Below the pieces are notes generated by a model, which did not search any database, was not told the DNA's origin, and saw nothing but the letters and a program-made list of their open reading frames with translations. Made by a program: the position numbers and the translations under genes. Positions 49,801 through 60,334 of a stretch of 61,508 nucleotides of DNA are shown one piece after another. Each line of letters begins with the position of its first letter. Position 1 is the stretch's first letter. Location of the stretch: NCBI GenBank assembly GCA_017563185.1, contig JAFXIL010000123.1:1-61508 (forward strand), written 5' to 3'. This stretch comes from Kiritimatiellia bacterium. Lineage in GTDB: Bacteria; Verrucomicrobiota; Kiritimatiellia; RFP12; UBA1067.

Positions 49801-52800
49801 GCCGTGCACCGGCGCGCGGAAGCTCATGTAGTGCGTGAGAGTGCCCCTCTGGCGCGCGGTGGCGCTCATCGCCGAGAAGTCGAAGTTAGTCACGGTGGTC
49901 CAGTTGTAATTCGACGACGGGTACGTGGTGAGGGACTCGCTCACGCCGCCCACGCTCGTCAGGTTCGTGCACACCTGCAGAAGCAGCTTGGCGTGCGAAT
50001 CGGCGTTGCGGTAATTGGCGCTGAACATCGAGATGCCGTTCTCAAGGTACGGCGAGCGTATGCCCATGGCGTACTCCTCCACGCCGCGGCTCGGCTGCAG
50101 ATGCACAAGCTTCGTACCGGCGACGTTCGTGACCACGCCGCACATGTACACCCACCTGCCGGACTGGCCGTTGTAGTAGGCAAGGCCGGGATAGTCCGGC
50201 GCGCGCCAGCTGCTGACCTCTAACTCGTCCACCACGACGTCCGTGCGCACGTCGTCGTACGAGTTGCCGCCGGTGCGCAGACGCACCTGGTAGTTCGGCG
50301 ACACGCGCGAGACGAACTGGAACACGTTGGTGCCGAAGCTGTTTATCGTCATTTCCTGGCCGCTGGGCTGCCAGCCGTTTCCGCCGGTTGCGCTCTTGAA
50401 CTCAAGTCTCACCGTCTGGTTCGTGGGCAGCGTAGCCTCGAGATTCGACTTGCCGCCCGGAGTTATGGAAAAGCTCGGATCGAACGTCCATCTGTCGCGG
50501 TAGAACGCCCAGTCCCCGCTCTCCAGACCGCCCACATACGAGCCGGCAGTGTTGATTTCCACGGTCGTTCCACTGACTATCAGAGGATGCTTCTGCATAG
50601 CCATGAACGAAGCCATGCAGTCCGTGGAGCCGACGCCATACGTTCCCTTTGAGAAAGCATTCTGCGTGTCGGTAATCTCGACAAGCGTCTTCAGATTCTT
50701 GTCCGCGCTGACAATGTCGCTTCCGTACCCCGAACTCAACACGCCGCGCAGACGCACGGTCGAGCCAGTCCTGTGTATGAGCAGATACGCATTGGAGCCG
50801 TTGGCTCTCGCCGATTTATTGCTGCCGCTCGGAACAAGATAGTTTCCGAAGCTGGTTATGGCTGTCTGATTTGGCCCCGGACGCGCGTATGCGGTGTTGT
50901 CGCTCACGGCAACGACGTTCGATGCAAGAAGCGTGGCAGTCATGCCACTCGACTTGGGAAGCCATTTGTATATCGCAGCGCACAGCTGCTCCGGCCCGCA
51001 GCGGGTTATCCGGAACTCGTAGCACCCAACGGTCGGGCGATAGTAGCCGACAAGCGAAACGGACGGCGTTCCGGGCGATATGTCCTTTGCGTTTCCAAGT
51101 GTGCCGCCTTCGTGTCCCATCGCGAGACGAGCGCTGATCGCGTAGTTCGTAAAGGAGGTGCCGTCCATATACCATGCGAAGTCCTCGAAGCGCGGCTCCT
51201 GCGCGACGCGCGCCTTGAACTTGACGGTGTCCACGCCCTTGGGCATGACGTCCTCCGTGAAGCCCTCCATTCCGATCCAACCCTGTCCGCGTCCCTCCAT
51301 CTGGAGGGACATGTTGCCTTCCAGGCCGCGCACCGCGCGCACGAACTGCCCATGGCCGGCGGTCCAGCCGTTGGGGGTGCGGTGCTCGTCGAATATCTGG
51401 TTGAATGGATAGGTCTTGTAGTCGGTCGTGTCGAACGCCACGCGCCACTCGTCGCGCACGAAGGACGATGTGGCCCAGCCGCCCTCGCCGTCCAGACCCC
51501 TCAGCTCGTCGTCCATCACGAACTTCTGTTTCTTGTCCGATACGCCGATCGCGCCCATGCCGTTCCAGTTGGTGTGGCCCACGTAGCCGACGGTGGCGTC
51601 CGTCCAGGCGTTGAAGCTCTGGTACGCCGCATGGCAGATGCTGAACGAAAGGAGCTCGTCGTTGAACTCGATCAGCAGGTGCGTGGCCGCATCGTCCAGC
51701 CGGCACGAGATGTCGTTGTGGTAGCCAAGGCCGGCGGCGGAGGTGTATGGAATGTACGGCAGCTCCTTGAGGTCGCAGTACCAGGTGTTCGTGCGGCTGT
51801 GATAGCCGACGTCGACCCTGTTAGTGTACAACTGCTCGCCCTGGAAGTGGAAAGAGAACGTCTCGCCCACCATGTTCGTGGGCACGTAGTAGTGCGTGCG
51901 CCAGGTGTGGTCGCCCACCAGCTCCATGCGTATGTCTTCGCTCTTAACGCCTTCCGCGCCGTTGGTGGTCACTGTAGTGCACAGCTTCACCCACTTGTAG
52001 TCGCTTATGCCTTCGCGTATTCGCGTGAAATGATGGTTTCCAAGGGCCGGCGTCCGGAAATCCTCTGCGACTTCCAAACGATTGGTAACATACTTAATCT
52101 CTTCAGACCATGCAGTATTGGCACCGGGATTCTTTCCAAATACTGTCGCACTGTCATTTGCATAATCGCGAATCCTGTAGTATGGACAACTTGTCCTGGC
52201 CGTATAGTAATACTCCAAATCTCCAACTCCATCCGCAAGCTTTATGCCGGCCACAGAAACCAATTGCGTTATGGTGGAGTCTTCTTCAAACTCAATGTAC
52301 GCAGAATCGGTAGCACTGTTGTTTTTATCCGTAGTAAGGGGAATGCTCTGCCAGTCATTGACTTTCTGGTCAAGATATCGCCACCGATACCAGAATTCGG
52401 GCTCGGACAATCTCAAATCCTGTGCTATCCCCTGAAAATTGGTCACCCATGAAAAATGGAGTTGCGTGTTAACCTTCTGGTCGGCATACGAAAGAAATGG
52501 TCTGTCAAAATCCCCTGTACAGCCAATAACGCTCGTCCCTCCAAGTTCCGGATCGTAAGAATCGCCGTATCGCTCCAGTTTGACTGTCGTAGGAGGATAC
52601 GATGCAATGACGTTGTCAATCAATATAAGACCGGTGTTGTCAACGTTGGAGCCAGAATCTATTGCCGTGCGGCAAATCCTAAATCGCATGGGGCCATAGT
52701 AGTTAAACCGCGTGCGACATCTGTAATAACCCTCAGAGCTGCTTGACTTGACTGCCATCACCAGATTTGTAGTCTCGACAGTATTGGTTATCGAAGTCCC

Positions 52801-53601
52801 CTTGACATACAGAATCGTCATAGGAACCGTTTTCCATTCATAATAGTCATTCCACTTCTCGAAGGGAACTTCCTTATGGACATTCTCAAAGGAAACATTT
52901 CCTACTGCAATGGCCTCCTCCGTCAAATTAGTGCATATCTGCAATGCAATTGCCCCTTCTGAAGCATTGACATGCGAATTTACCGTGTCAAAATAAATTG
53001 TCCCAATTCCATCGGTGTAAAAGGGAGAGTAAACCCTAGCCTGCATTGTGTTGCGCATGACAATGGTTGCATTGGCTGCATTGTCATAGCAGTCAACCCA
53101 TTCGCCGTCCTCGTCATACACATGATCTACCGAAGAGACACTCGGCTGGGCATAACGGGAATAGGGCAATGTATTACGATTTCGCGCTCCTACTTTAACA
53201 TATCCCGCTCTACAATCCTCCAGTCGCCACAGCGGTTCATCTTCAGGACTGTAAAGGACGTGTTGGGTACCATGAAGAAGAAGCCCCGTGGTCGTCCTTC
53301 GATTGTCCAAAGCCGGTTCATGCGTCCAGTATGTAACATTTCGCGCCACACCATTGACTAGCACCGTCCTATTTGTGTCATAGTAGCCCTGGTACTCTAT
53401 TCGCCCATTATTGACCGACCGTGAATCGTTGTTCATGAGGAGAATGCGGTCGTTCCCCATGTTTTGATAAGAAGCTGCCAGGGCGCGGCGCGGCGCGGCC
53501 GCGAGGCCGAGCGCCGCGAGCACGACGAGCATGGCGCGGAAGCCAACACCGCGCCGGCGCGTCCCTGCCGGGAAGAAGATGTTTTTCAGTCTGTTTTTCA
53601 T
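46813..53601 (-). CDS. Giant secreted protein with lamin-tail-like domain
   Basis: 2262 residues from ATG 53601, with AGGGGAACAG upstream. A signal peptide ends RRALAASYQ. The body is made of beta-rich domains. Two ~200-residue modules share the order 'SPF/Y...GI...LQI/VCTNL...RFRIC/RLVV...IDN/ESA', one near residues 160-340 and one near 1180-1370. Near residue 1700, [12 protein letters not shown]...[19 protein letters not shown] matches the lamin-tail (LTD) fold. There is no LPxTG or PEP-CTERM tail. It is probably a surface or secreted structural or adhesive protein. The 5' ~1.6 kb is visibly less GC-rich than the rest. Confidence 0.8.
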   Translation of the reverse strand: MKNRLKNIFFPAGTRRRGVGFRAMLVVLAALGLAAAPRRALAASYQNMGNDRILLMNNDSRSVNNGRIEYQGYYDTNRTVLVNGVARNVTYWTHEPALDNRRTTTGLLLHGTQHVLYSPEDEPLWRLEDCRAGYVKVGARNRNTLPYSRYAQPSVSSVDHVYDEDGEWVDCYDNAANATIVMRNTMQARVYSPFYTDGIGTIYFDTVNSHVNASEGAIALQICTNLTEEAIAVGNVSFENVHKEVPFEKWNDYYEWKTVPMTILYVKGTSITNTVETTNLVMAVKSSSSEGYYRCRTRFNYYGPMRFRICRTAIDSGSNVDNTGLILIDNVIASYPPTTVKLERYGDSYDPELGGTSVIGCTGDFDRPFLSYADQKVNTQLHFSWVTNFQGIAQDLRLSEPEFWYRWRYLDQKVNDWQSIPLTTDKNNSATDSAYIEFEEDSTITQLVSVAGIKLADGVGDLEYYYTARTSCPYYRIRDYANDSATVFGKNPGANTAWSEEIKYVTNRLEVAEDFRTPALGNHHFTRIREGISDYKWVKLCTTVTTNGAEGVKSEDIRMELVGDHTWRTHYYVPTNMVGETFSFHFQGEQLYTNRVDVGYHSRTNTWYCDLKELPYIPYTSAAGLGYHNDISCRLDDAATHLLIEFNDELLSFSICHAAYQSFNAWTDATVGYVGHTNWNGMGAIGVSDKKQKFVMDDELRGLDGEGGWATSSFVRDEWRVAFDTTDYKTYPFNQIFDEHRTPNGWTAGHGQFVRAVRGLEGNMSLQMEGRGQGWIGMEGFTEDVMPKGVDTVKFKARVAQEPRFEDFAWYMDGTSFTNYAISARLAMGHEGGTLGNAKDISPGTPSVSLVGYYRPTVGCYEFRITRCGPEQLCAAIYKWLPKSSGMTATLLASNVVAVSDNTAYARPGPNQTAITSFGNYLVPSGSNKSARANGSNAYLLIHRTGSTVRLRGVLSSGYGSDIVSADKNLKTLVEITDTQNAFSKGTYGVGSTDCMASFMAMQKHPLIVSGTTVEINTAGSYVGGLESGDWAFYRDRWTFDPSFSITPGGKSNLEATLPTNQTVRLEFKSATGGNGWQPSGQEMTINSFGTNVFQFVSRVSPNYQVRLRTGGNSYDDVRTDVVVDELEVSSWRAPDYPGLAYYNGQSGRWVYMCGVVTNVAGTKLVHLQPSRGVEEYAMGIRSPYLENGISMFSANYRNADSHAKLLLQVCTNLTSVGGVSESLTTYPSSNYNWTTVTNFDFSAMSATARQRGTLTHYMSFRAPVHGLVRLVVDESVIRHCRETETLPTRDINYGQIMIESAYCYDEPALDMRSWYAWNFHTAGWNTADKRFAYLFDSPDGISGSLNFSALNSDNNTEAAQGIGLTDQANLAAYAANNSFVQCPPLTNGIGSVSFRARTFDTAANRKSSWVTLYGSFEPDDDQVVAPESWQRITDFEITNTTYQTFSWATTDDTSQFKAIRLEVAGSRHGRSPSISSSADWEKPKATPLQRVFIDEISVGEPIQPRIVFRNVRPFRSGLVDIPAKVVPNVTDLSEQPLLGESWGLQCTIEPQQMSDQLDDSSLVVYAAFKRGISPWGYANWSNHVAAVRLDRIPGTLTFRSTYNTPDSIISPADTPSSFYPENVWQYYLWCEFKDKDGNKHRHSLDSLDWTVPDWYWGIRDLNETYRSQGFAGYTILDTISPKRAWINEVNICDDAGNSMSNDDAKQQFIEVAVPRGADLSNWYINVVANTIVTGSDGVKRLNRGSIARFGYYDAKINPNPKLGTCMGKDWTNDYTVVALRSPAAGTRDSQGVISGVAAADGTWDTLSVDTCNMLSLARGGNFYSSSTYGIELVRPSGVIEHQIIVQGTNPYAGTSWEWWGSGTNMLNDVLSVEPGAQWFFVGCDDTPKTLGVFKSHGEDASCWTNVLVSTASELNKFEDDTRQIIDANWFLKPNGTNVWIYATVLGGHLHQAIGNKTKDSEVFIIRKGTSTNIVYTTDKWWRMGEVTTNGVVVAEAKGRGDRGADNHTWTLHLPDVNETVTVYAKAEAGSDVADLGMDASDPYFPAVMAWLGDKDDSGGLYMAEDWSLSNQKLGMLELKDMYWLDIDPTQDGWVFKSGMGGGSAPVQPVLQPIYDLGNDIVYTNDRVTVTMMITNRITNVARKPDHLLGLEPGSSSIDYNLYSPAWTSVTFKIVGALRNGDAEVQSLYLPLRWFVFGPDSFDDDFTATIDIWDPHSRNSPGWFYGWGDFPGVPVWYKYRLDGEPAYYDTAEMLNKNSIYSE

Positions 53602-53761
53602 GTCTGTTCCCCTGAAATCGGCCAATCGGCGCACTGTGCCCGCCGGAAGAGGGCACACTACACCTATCGTTCGGTCAAGATTTTACCATAATCTGACCGA
53701 TGTGTGAATGAAAAAGTTTGGGAGTTTGAAAGTTTGAGCGTCAGGTTCTCAACCTGGCCAC

Positions 53762-54676
53762 TCAGCGCTCCTGAAGGTCGGTATACACGCCGCTGCGGTA
53801 GGAGAGCTCGTGGCCGTCGCAGAGCTTCTGCGTTAGCTTCTCGAGGTTGATGGAGCCTTTTTCGGGCACGAGGAATCTCTGCACATGGCCGTCGACGAAG
53901 GCAACGTGGCCTGCCCAGTGGCCGACCTTCTGCTTGTGGTTGAAGCCGATGACCTCCTTGTCGTCGTACTGCAGCACGGAGTCCCCCTTGTCGCCCTTCT
54001 CGTTGAGGTTGGCCTGCAGGTTGAACTCGGGATCGTCCACGCCCTGGATTTCCGCGAAGAGCAGCACGCGGTCGGGCGAGCCAAAGGAGCCGTGGCACTT
54101 TCCGCTCCACGATCCGATGGGGTCCTTGCCATTGCCTGCCCATCCGAACTTTGCGTTCATGACGTAGCTCCAGCCCGGATTCCTCTTGTTCTTCTTGTAG
54201 CAGGCCGCCGCGTGCACCGGGCACTGGTAGAGCTTGCGGCTGCCGTTGACGTGGCTCCAGAGCCTGCCCTGCGTGAGCGCATAGCGCAGACCGTCGGTCG
54301 CGTTCTTGTTCTTGAAGTTGTCCTCGTCCGAGAACACGATCTGCGCGCCAACCTGCTTCGCGCCGAGCGGACGGGCGATCCAGCCGTGACGCTTGGCGAT
54401 TCCCTTCCCGCCCATGCCGTACGTGTAGTACAGGTAGGAGCCTGCCGCGGGATAGGCGCCCGTGTGCGGCTGTTCAAGGTCCTGCATCGCGTAGCTGTTG
54501 GCCGCCTGGGCGAGAGCGCGCATGTTGTTCATGCACTCCGTCGCGCGCGTCGCCTCGGTGGTGCCGCTGAAGAAGCCCAGCATCACCGTGGCGAGAATGC
54601 CGATTATGGCAATCACCACGAGAAGCTCAAGAAGCGTGAACGCGGACTTCGAGCCGGAGATTGACTTGCCTTGCAT
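53762..54676 (-). CDS. Prepilin-like protein with N-terminal methylation motif
   Basis: 304 residues from ATG 54676; the longer frame from 55180 overlaps the ATPase gene. The N-terminus SGSKSAFTLLELLVVIAIIGIL is a type IV prepilin/pseudopilin signal with Ala, not Gly, before Phe. The C-terminal part contains GHVAFVDGHVQRF, similar to the H-X9-DG processing-associated motif found in the many pseudopilin-like proteins of PVC bacteria. It is probably matured by a prepilin peptidase and exported by a type II-like system. It starts 11 bp after atpK and lies before the giant secreted protein. Confidence 0.85.
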   Translation of the reverse strand: MQGKSISGSKSAFTLLELLVVIAIIGILATVMLGFFSGTTEATRATECMNNMRALAQAANSYAMQDLEQPHTGAYPAAGSYLYYTYGMGGKGIAKRHGWIARPLGAKQVGAQIVFSDEDNFKNKNATDGLRYALTQGRLWSHVNGSRKLYQCPVHAAACYKKNKRNPGWSYVMNAKFGWAGNGKDPIGSWSGKCHGSFGSPDRVLLFAEIQGVDDPEFNLQANLNEKGDKGDSVLQYDDKEVIGFNHKQKVGHWAGHVAFVDGHVQRFLVPEKGSINLEKLTQKLCDGHELSYRSGVYTDLQER

Positions 54677-54687
54677 GTGAGCTCCCC

Positions 54688-55134
54688 TCACCCGACCTTG
54701 CCGAGGGCGATGATCGTGAACACCATTGTGAAGATGGCCACCGTCTCGACGATGCCGAGCGCGCCGAAGTAGTTGGTGAGGCCCTGCCCGGTCTCGGCCT
54801 GCGCATCGCACGCCGCCGCCGCCGCGCGCCCCTGGAAGAGCGCCGAAAGGCCGATTCCAAGACCGGCGAAGATGCCGAGCAACACGCACGCGAGGCCCGC
54901 GCCGGCGGCCTTGTCCTTGCCGAGCATGATGAACATCAGGATCATTCCGTACAGCGTCTGCGTGATCGGCGCGCCCACGAGGCCGAGCAGAATGAACGGC
55001 GCCGGCTTGTTCGCCGCATAGCATTTCTTCCACGCGCCCACGGCGGACGACGCCGCGAAGCCAGTTCCGAATGCGGACCCCGCCGCGCTGAGACCAAGGC
55101 ACGCAATCGCGCCAGCTACTATCATTGGATCCAT
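54688..55134 (-). CDS. atpK: V/A-type ATP synthase subunit K (proteolipid ring)
   Basis: 148 residues with four hydrophobic helices, as expected for a duplicated proteolipid. GSAFGTGFAASSAVGAW appears near 16-32 and again, modified, as GIFAGLGIGLSALFQGRAAAAACDAQAETG. The second half has LGIVETVAIFTMVFTIIAL, where Glu is the likely ion-carrying residue. It forms the membrane rotor with subunit I as stator. It is 17 bp from subunit I. Confidence 0.92.
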   Translation of the reverse strand: MDPMIVAGAIACLGLSAAGSAFGTGFAASSAVGAWKKCYAANKPAPFILLGLVGAPITQTLYGMILMFIMLGKDKAAGAGLACVLLGIFAGLGIGLSALFQGRAAAAACDAQAETGQGLTNYFGALGIVETVAIFTMVFTIIALGKVG

Positions 55135-55151
55135 TGTCTTTTTCCTTTCTG

Positions 55152-56831
55152 TCAGTTTTTCCTAAATGGACTGAATGCATATCCCGCCCACGACACGCCC
55201 TTGTGGTTCGAGAACTCGAGCGTGTTCAGGCGCACCGCATGCACAAGAATCGAAAGCCCGGCCATCGCCAGGTTGAGCCCGTGCCCCACAAGGAGTATCG
55301 CCACCATCGCCACGCACATCACCGCCTTGAGGGCCATGGAATCCGCACCCGCCACGAGCCCCGTGGCCATGCTGTTGAAGTTCTCCGCCACCTTCACGCT
55401 CGCAAGGCCCACCGCGAAAAGGCGCACGTAGCTGATGATGTCGCCAAGCGCGCTCATGATGTTGAGCGGCAGCATCCCAAGCTCGATTCCCCTCGACTTC
55501 AGCTCGCTTCCCTTCAGCGTGAAGCCAAACACCATCACAAGCGACACGCCGAACATCCAGAACGCCCACTGCGGCACACCGCCGAATATGCCCACGATCG
55601 AGTTCGTGACGATGTACATGAAAAGGAGCACGCCCGCCCATCCGAACTGCGCTATGCACGTGCGGTCGTTTATGATCTGGATTCCGCTCCAGATGCGCGC
55701 GAGCATCAGATGCGACACGCCTATCGTGAAGCAGAGCAGCATCATGTTGGAGTAGCTGGGATCGGCAAGCCACTTCACCGTGGGCCAGTCCTTAGCGAAC
55801 GGAAAGCCCGCGCCGAACCACGTGTTCGAGAGAAGTCCCCACACGACGGTCGCCGACGAGAACACGGTCAACAGCGTGAGCCAGCTGCGCACAACGCGCG
55901 GACGATGCCCCACGCCCTCCTTCGGCTTCGTCTTGCGCCACCCCCACAGCGTGGCCGCAAGGAAGATGAGGCCGTACGCGCCATCGCCCACAAGCATCGC
56001 GAAGAAAAGCGAGAAATAGCACATGAACGGCACCGAAACGTCGCTTTCCGTGTACCCAGGCGCAATCCCAAGACCGGCGAATAGCGCCGCCACGGGGCGG
56101 AACAGCTTTGGCGGACGTATGAGCGTAGGAGGCGTCTCATCCCCCTCCGGATCGCGTAGCAGAAGGCCCCATGCCTTTGTGACGGCCTTCGCCCTCAGGC
56201 GCGGAACGCTTTCCACCGGCACCCATCCCTCGATCCACGACACCGCTCCTTGAGTCTCAAGCACATCGCGCGCCGCCTCGAAGGCAACACGGTCCTTCAG
56301 CTCCGGACTGCGCGCCGTGATCCACGTCTCGTCCGTTGCGGCAAGCTCCGCCTTCAGCGCCACAACCTTCGCCTCTACCTCCGCGAGAAGCCTCTTCGTA
56401 TCAGAAAGACGCACCTTCGGAAGAGGATCCGGCAGCTCGCAGACTTTCGAGAGGTCGATGCCGCGCGCGATCAGACTGCGCGCGAGCTCGGGATCGAAGT
56501 CGCCGTACGGCTCGTAGAGCGCGATCTGGCGGCGAAGTTCGTCAGCCTCGGAAACGGCCTTCTCGCGTGCCGCCGCCAGCCGGCGCACGTCATCCACCGT
56601 GCGGCGCACTGCGGCAGTACCGGCCTTCGGCGGCGCCTCACGCTTCACCTTCTGCACGGTCCTCACCGCCTCCGCTGCGCGCTCGAGTTCGCCCTTCGCC
56701 TCCGCGAACTCGTTCGACGAGCCGCGAGAAAGGTCAACATGCACACAGCCGAGATCGCGCAGCGCCTCAAGCGCCTTGCCGCTTTCGCCCGCCACGCAAA
56801 GGAGCGTGAGATGCTTCATCGGCACGATCAT
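55152..56831 (-). CDS. atpI: V/A-type ATP synthase subunit I (membrane stator)
   Basis: 559 residues, slightly shorter than many homologues (600-650). The N-terminal half is soluble with coiled coils, the stalk part (GELERAAEAVRTVQKVKREA). The C-terminal half has about seven membrane segments, including FAMLVGDGAYGLIFLAATLWGW, and SYVRLFAVGLASVKVAENFN, the typical 'YxRLFAxGLA' helix with the ion-channel Arg. The start overlaps the subunit D stop by ATGA. Confidence 0.92.
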   Translation of the reverse strand: MIVPMKHLTLLCVAGESGKALEALRDLGCVHVDLSRGSSNEFAEAKGELERAAEAVRTVQKVKREAPPKAGTAAVRRTVDDVRRLAAAREKAVSEADELRRQIALYEPYGDFDPELARSLIARGIDLSKVCELPDPLPKVRLSDTKRLLAEVEAKVVALKAELAATDETWITARSPELKDRVAFEAARDVLETQGAVSWIEGWVPVESVPRLRAKAVTKAWGLLLRDPEGDETPPTLIRPPKLFRPVAALFAGLGIAPGYTESDVSVPFMCYFSLFFAMLVGDGAYGLIFLAATLWGWRKTKPKEGVGHRPRVVRSWLTLLTVFSSATVVWGLLSNTWFGAGFPFAKDWPTVKWLADPSYSNMMLLCFTIGVSHLMLARIWSGIQIINDRTCIAQFGWAGVLLFMYIVTNSIVGIFGGVPQWAFWMFGVSLVMVFGFTLKGSELKSRGIELGMLPLNIMSALGDIISYVRLFAVGLASVKVAENFNSMATGLVAGADSMALKAVMCVAMVAILLVGHGLNLAMAGLSILVHAVRLNTLEFSNHKGVSWAGYAFSPFRKN

Positions 56832-57448
56832 GCGGCACCCTCCTCTTCATCGGACCCGCCGGGCGAACGGCTCTTTGCGATCTTGCCGCGCGTCACGGCA
56901 GCGGTCTGCTCGTCGCCGATCGCGATCTTGATCACTCGGATGTTCTCCCGGCATTCGGGGATCTTCACCTTCTCGAAGAGATTCACGCGCTGCGATGTCG
57001 TGCGCAGCTCCTCGGTGACGAGCTCACGCTGGCGCTCAAGGATCAAACGCTCGCTGCGAAGTGAAAGTACGTCCGTGAGCGCCTGCGCTGCATCGTCCAG
57101 CCAGGCCGGCGTCTCCCACAGGTCAAGATCCTTCACCTCCACGTCGATGCCGTCGAACACGGGTATCTCGACGCCGGCGATGTTCGCGGCGCCGCAGCGG
57201 ATCTCCTTCACGGACACAAGCCCGTCGAGCGCATCGCCACCCGAGGCGAAGAGAGCCACCCACCCGTCCAGACGCTCCCGCACGGCACGTTCGCGCGCCG
57301 CCACGGCCTCGGCCTTCGCCGATATGCCAGCGATTTCGCCCTGCAGCTGCTGCTTCTTCAGCTGCAGCATGGGCAGAAACCGGCAGAAGCGCTTCAGCGC
57401 ATCCATCTGGGCCTTTAGCTCGGTCTTTGTGAGTTTGATTCTCGCCAT
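56828..57448 (-). CDS. atpD: V/A-type ATP synthase subunit D (central stalk)
   Basis: 206 residues, typical length. It starts MARIKLTKTELKAQMDALKRF, the subunit D opening, with long N- and C-terminal helices that form the rotating shaft (LKKQQLQGEIAG, and LRTTSQRVNLFEKVKIPECRENIRVIKI near 155-182). The catalytic subunits A and B are normally directly upstream of D. Here queA lies there, so the complex is encoded in at least two places. Confidence 0.93.
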   Translation of the reverse strand: MARIKLTKTELKAQMDALKRFCRFLPMLQLKKQQLQGEIAGISAKAEAVAARERAVRERLDGWVALFASGGDALDGLVSVKEIRCGAANIAGVEIPVFDGIDVEVKDLDLWETPAWLDDAAQALTDVLSLRSERLILERQRELVTEELRTTSQRVNLFEKVKIPECRENIRVIKIAIGDEQTAAVTRGKIAKSRSPGGSDEEEGAA

Positions 57449-57509
57449 GGACTCTCTTCTTTGGAAAAAGTTCGCCTTACATTATACACCATTCGCGCGC
57501 GAGAATCAA

Positions 57510-58622
57510 TCATACTATGAGCATGCAGTCGCCGTAGCTGAAGAAGCGGTACTGGGCCTTCACGGCGAGCGCATAGGCGATGAGCATGCGCTCGCGCCCC
57601 GCCAGCGCGCTCGTCATCATGAGAAGCGTGGACTGCGGCAGGTGGAAGTTCGTGAGCATGCAGTCGCACACCTTGAACTTGTACGGCGGGTAGATGAATA
57701 TGTCGCTCGCGCCGCTTCCCGGCACCACGAGCGGCTCGCCCTCGCCCCTCTCGCGCGACGCCACCGCCTCGAGCGTGCGCACGCTCGTGGAGCCCACGCA
57801 GAACACGCGTCCGCCGCGCGCCTTGCACGCGTTCACCGCCTCGGCCGTCTCGGGCGGCACCGAGAACGCCTCGAAGTCCATCACGTGCTCCTCGATGTTC
57901 TCCGCCTTCACTGGACGAAAAGTGCCCGGCCCCACATGCAGCGTCACAGCCACGCGCCGCACGCCTTTCGCGTCAAGCGCGGCGAAGATCTCAGGCGTGA
58001 AGTGCAGCCCCGCCGTGGGCGCTGCCACGCTCCCCACATGCTTCGCGTAGATCGTCTGGTAGCGCTCGCGGTCCGCAGCCTCCTCCTCGCGCGTCCCCTC
58101 CCGCCGCACGTACGGCGGCACAGGGGTGCGGCCGAACTCGTCGAGAAGCGATGCGAGAGGCCGCCGCCCGCGGAATGCCGCACGCCACATTCCGCCGCCC
58201 AGCTTCTCCTGCAGCTCCACCTCAAGCTCGCCTTCCGGGCCGAACACCGCCACCTGTCCCTCGCGGCTCGGCCTCCCTGAGCCGATCATGCAGTTCCACA
58301 CCGTCTCCTCGCCCGCAAGCGAAGTCTCGGCCGCGCTCACCGCCTGCTCCGCATCCACTGCGGCGGCGCTCACCATCAGCACCTCCACCGCGCCAGGCGA
58401 GTCCTTCCACACGCCAACCAGCCTCGCGGGGAACACCTTCGTGTCGTTCACCACCAGAAGGTCGTTCGGCGTGATGTACTCCACGAAATCGCCCACCATC
58501 CTGTGCTCGAGCATTCCCGTGTCGCGGTGAAGCACCATCATGCGGTCTTCGCCGCGCTTCTCCGAGGGATGCTGCGCTATGAGCCGCTCGGGAAGCGGAT
58601 ACCAGAACTGCCTAGTCTTCAC
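57510..58622 (-). CDS. queA: S-adenosylmethionine:tRNA ribosyltransferase-isomerase
   Basis: 370 residues from GTG 58622, which overlaps the aminotransferase stop by GTGA. It makes epoxyqueuosine in tRNA from preQ1-tRNA and SAM. It begins VKTRQFWYPLPERLIAQHP, with VNDTKVFPARLVG near 70, AAPTAGLHFT near 198, HVGPGTFRPVK near 230, and NFHLPQSTLLMM near 335. The N-terminal frame extension up to 58838 is out of character for the family. Confidence 0.95.
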   Translation of the reverse strand: MKTRQFWYPLPERLIAQHPSEKRGEDRMMVLHRDTGMLEHRMVGDFVEYITPNDLLVVNDTKVFPARLVGVWKDSPGAVEVLMVSAAAVDAEQAVSAAETSLAGEETVWNCMIGSGRPSREGQVAVFGPEGELEVELQEKLGGGMWRAAFRGRRPLASLLDEFGRTPVPPYVRREGTREEEAADRERYQTIYAKHVGSVAAPTAGLHFTPEIFAALDAKGVRRVAVTLHVGPGTFRPVKAENIEEHVMDFEAFSVPPETAEAVNACKARGGRVFCVGSTSVRTLEAVASRERGEGEPLVVPGSGASDIFIYPPYKFKVCDCMLTNFHLPQSTLLMMTSALAGRERMLIAYALAVKAQYRFFSYGDCMLIV

Positions 58623-59833
58623 GCCCCGCGCCCTCCGCGCGCGCAGCGAAGGCCGCGCACGAAATCCGCCAGGCGCTTCATCGCAAGCTCGATCTTCTCG
58701 TAGCTCGTCGCGTAGCTCATCCGCACGAACCCCTCGCCGCACGCGCCGAACGCTGAGCCCGGCACGCACGCCACCTCGTGCTCGTTCAGAAGGCGCAGGC
58801 AGAACTCCTCGGAAGAGAGGCCGGTGGAGCGTATGCACGGGAAAACGTAGAACGCGCCCTTCGGCATGAACGTCTCAAGCCCCATCGCGTTCAGCGCGCC
58901 CACGATGAAGTCGCGCCGGCGCTGGTATTCGCGGCGCATGCGCTCCACGTCGTCGTCGCCGCGGTTCATGGCCTCCACGCCCGCATACTGCGCGAGAGTG
59001 GGCGCGCTCATGATACCGTACTGGTGGATCTTCATCATCATATCCACCACCTCGGCCGGGCCGCACGCGTAGCCGAGGCGGTAGCCAGTCATGGCCCAGG
59101 CCTTCGAGAATCCGTTCAGAAGCACGAGGTTGCCGCGCAGCTCCGGCAGGCTCGCGAACGAAATCGGCTTCGGCGCCTGCCTGCCGCCCGCAGCAGGCGG
59201 ATACACGAGCTCGCCGTACACCTCGTCCGCCAGCAGCAGCAGGTCGTGGCGCAGCACGAACTTCGCTATCGCCTTCAGGTCGGCGCGCGTGAGCGTGGCG
59301 CCGGTGGGGTTGCACGGGAAATTCAAGAGCAGAGCCTTCGTGCGCGGCGTCACCTTCGCCTCGAGGGCATCGACCGTGAGACGGAACGAGTCCTCCGCGC
59401 GCGTCTCAACGCGAACGGGCACGCCGTGCGCAAGGCGGATCGTGGGCGCGTACGACACGAAGCACGGCTCGTGGTAGAGTATCTCGTCCCCCTGCGAAGT
59501 GATGGCGCGCACGGCGAGGTCTATCGCCTCGCTCACGCCCACCGTGACAAGCACCTCCTTCTTCCAGTCGTACTCCGCGCCGAGGCGGCGCTTGACGTAG
59601 GCGACGATGGACTGCCTGAGCTCGGGGGTGCCGAGGTTGGACGTGTAGTGCGTGGCGCCATCCTCAAGCGCCGTCACCGCGGCGCGCGAGATGTGCCAGG
59701 GCGTGTCGAAGTCGGGCTCGCCCACGCCGAGCGAGACCACGTCCTTGCGCTGCGCCACTATGTCGAAGAACTTGCGGATGCCGCTTTTCGGCAGCTCCGC
59801 CACATGCGGGGCGATGAAGCTTCTTCCTGCCAC
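58619..59833 (-). CDS. PLP-dependent aminotransferase (class I/II)
   Basis: 404 residues from GTG 59833, preceded by GAGGTG; other starts upstream lie in the Lrp-like gene. It is a fold-type I aminotransferase: VSLGVGEPDFDTP near 33-45, NFPCNPTGATLTRADL near 178, ADEVYGELVY near 207, and SKAWAMTGYRLGY with the PLP lysine near 245. It resembles the aspartate/alanine/aromatic group. The Lrp-like gene directly before it suggests amino-acid control of its expression or activity. Confidence 0.9.
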   Translation of the reverse strand: MAGRSFIAPHVAELPKSGIRKFFDIVAQRKDVVSLGVGEPDFDTPWHISRAAVTALEDGATHYTSNLGTPELRQSIVAYVKRRLGAEYDWKKEVLVTVGVSEAIDLAVRAITSQGDEILYHEPCFVSYAPTIRLAHGVPVRVETRAEDSFRLTVDALEAKVTPRTKALLLNFPCNPTGATLTRADLKAIAKFVLRHDLLLLADEVYGELVYPPAAGGRQAPKPISFASLPELRGNLVLLNGFSKAWAMTGYRLGYACGPAEVVDMMMKIHQYGIMSAPTLAQYAGVEAMNRGDDDVERMRREYQRRRDFIVGALNAMGLETFMPKGAFYVFPCIRSTGLSSEEFCLRLLNEHEVACVPGSAFGACGEGFVRMSYATSYEKIELAMKRLADFVRGLRCARGGRGA

Positions 59834-59843
59834 TTGCGCCACC

Positions 59844-60161
59844 TCACACAATCGGCAGCCGCCCGTCTTCCGCAAACGCGGCCAGCACGCCCTTCGCCTT
59901 GTACGTCTTGAGCATGAAGTGCGTGGCGGTGGAGAGAACGCCGTCGATCGTGGAGAGCTCGGCCGAGACGAAATGCGCCACATCCTGCAGCGAACCGCCG
60001 CTCACGAACACGAGAAGATCGTACGCGCCGCTCATCAGAAAGCACGCGTCCACCTGCGGGAACTTCGCGATCCGCTGCGCGATCTTCGCAAAGCCCGTGT
60101 CTCTTGCCGGCGTGATCTTCAGCTCGATCACCGCCGTCACCTTCTCAACCTTCTTCTTCAT
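59844..60161 (-). CDS. Lrp/AsnC ligand-binding (RAM) domain protein
   Basis: 105 residues from ATG 60161 with AGGAGACAG upstream. It matches only the effector-binding half of Lrp/AsnC regulators: VTAVIELKITPARDTGF, FPQVDACFLMSGAYDLLVFV. The DNA-binding helix-turn-helix is absent. Such stand-alone RAM domains sense amino acids. It ends about 10 bp before the aminotransferase start, so the pair is probably functionally linked. Confidence 0.85.
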   Translation of the reverse strand: MKKKVEKVTAVIELKITPARDTGFAKIAQRIAKFPQVDACFLMSGAYDLLVFVSGGSLQDVAHFVSAELSTIDGVLSTATHFMLKTYKAKGVLAAFAEDGRLPIV

Positions 60162-60203
60162 TGCCTGTCTCCTTCGTTGCACGCCGTATATTATAGCATT
60201 TAT

Positions 60204-60262
60204 AGTGCCTAGTGCCTAGTGCCTAGTGCTTAGTGCCTAGTGCGGGAGTGACTAGTGCTTAT
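60204..60262. repeat. Tandem heptamer repeat (agtgcct)n
   Basis: Five clear units of agtgcct/agtgctt in a row, followed by degenerate ones. It lies in the intergenic region upstream of the Lrp-like gene. Confidence 0.75.
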
Positions 60263-60334
60263 TCGGCTGGCCGGTTGACCGCTCGGTGTCTACTGGCACT
60301 CGTCATCAAAGGTCAAGCGCCAGCGGAGCGAGCA

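Noticed and set aside
56250-58280. 676-residue plus-strand frame opposite V-ATPase I/D and queA
   Set aside because: It spans three well-identified genes on the opposite strand.
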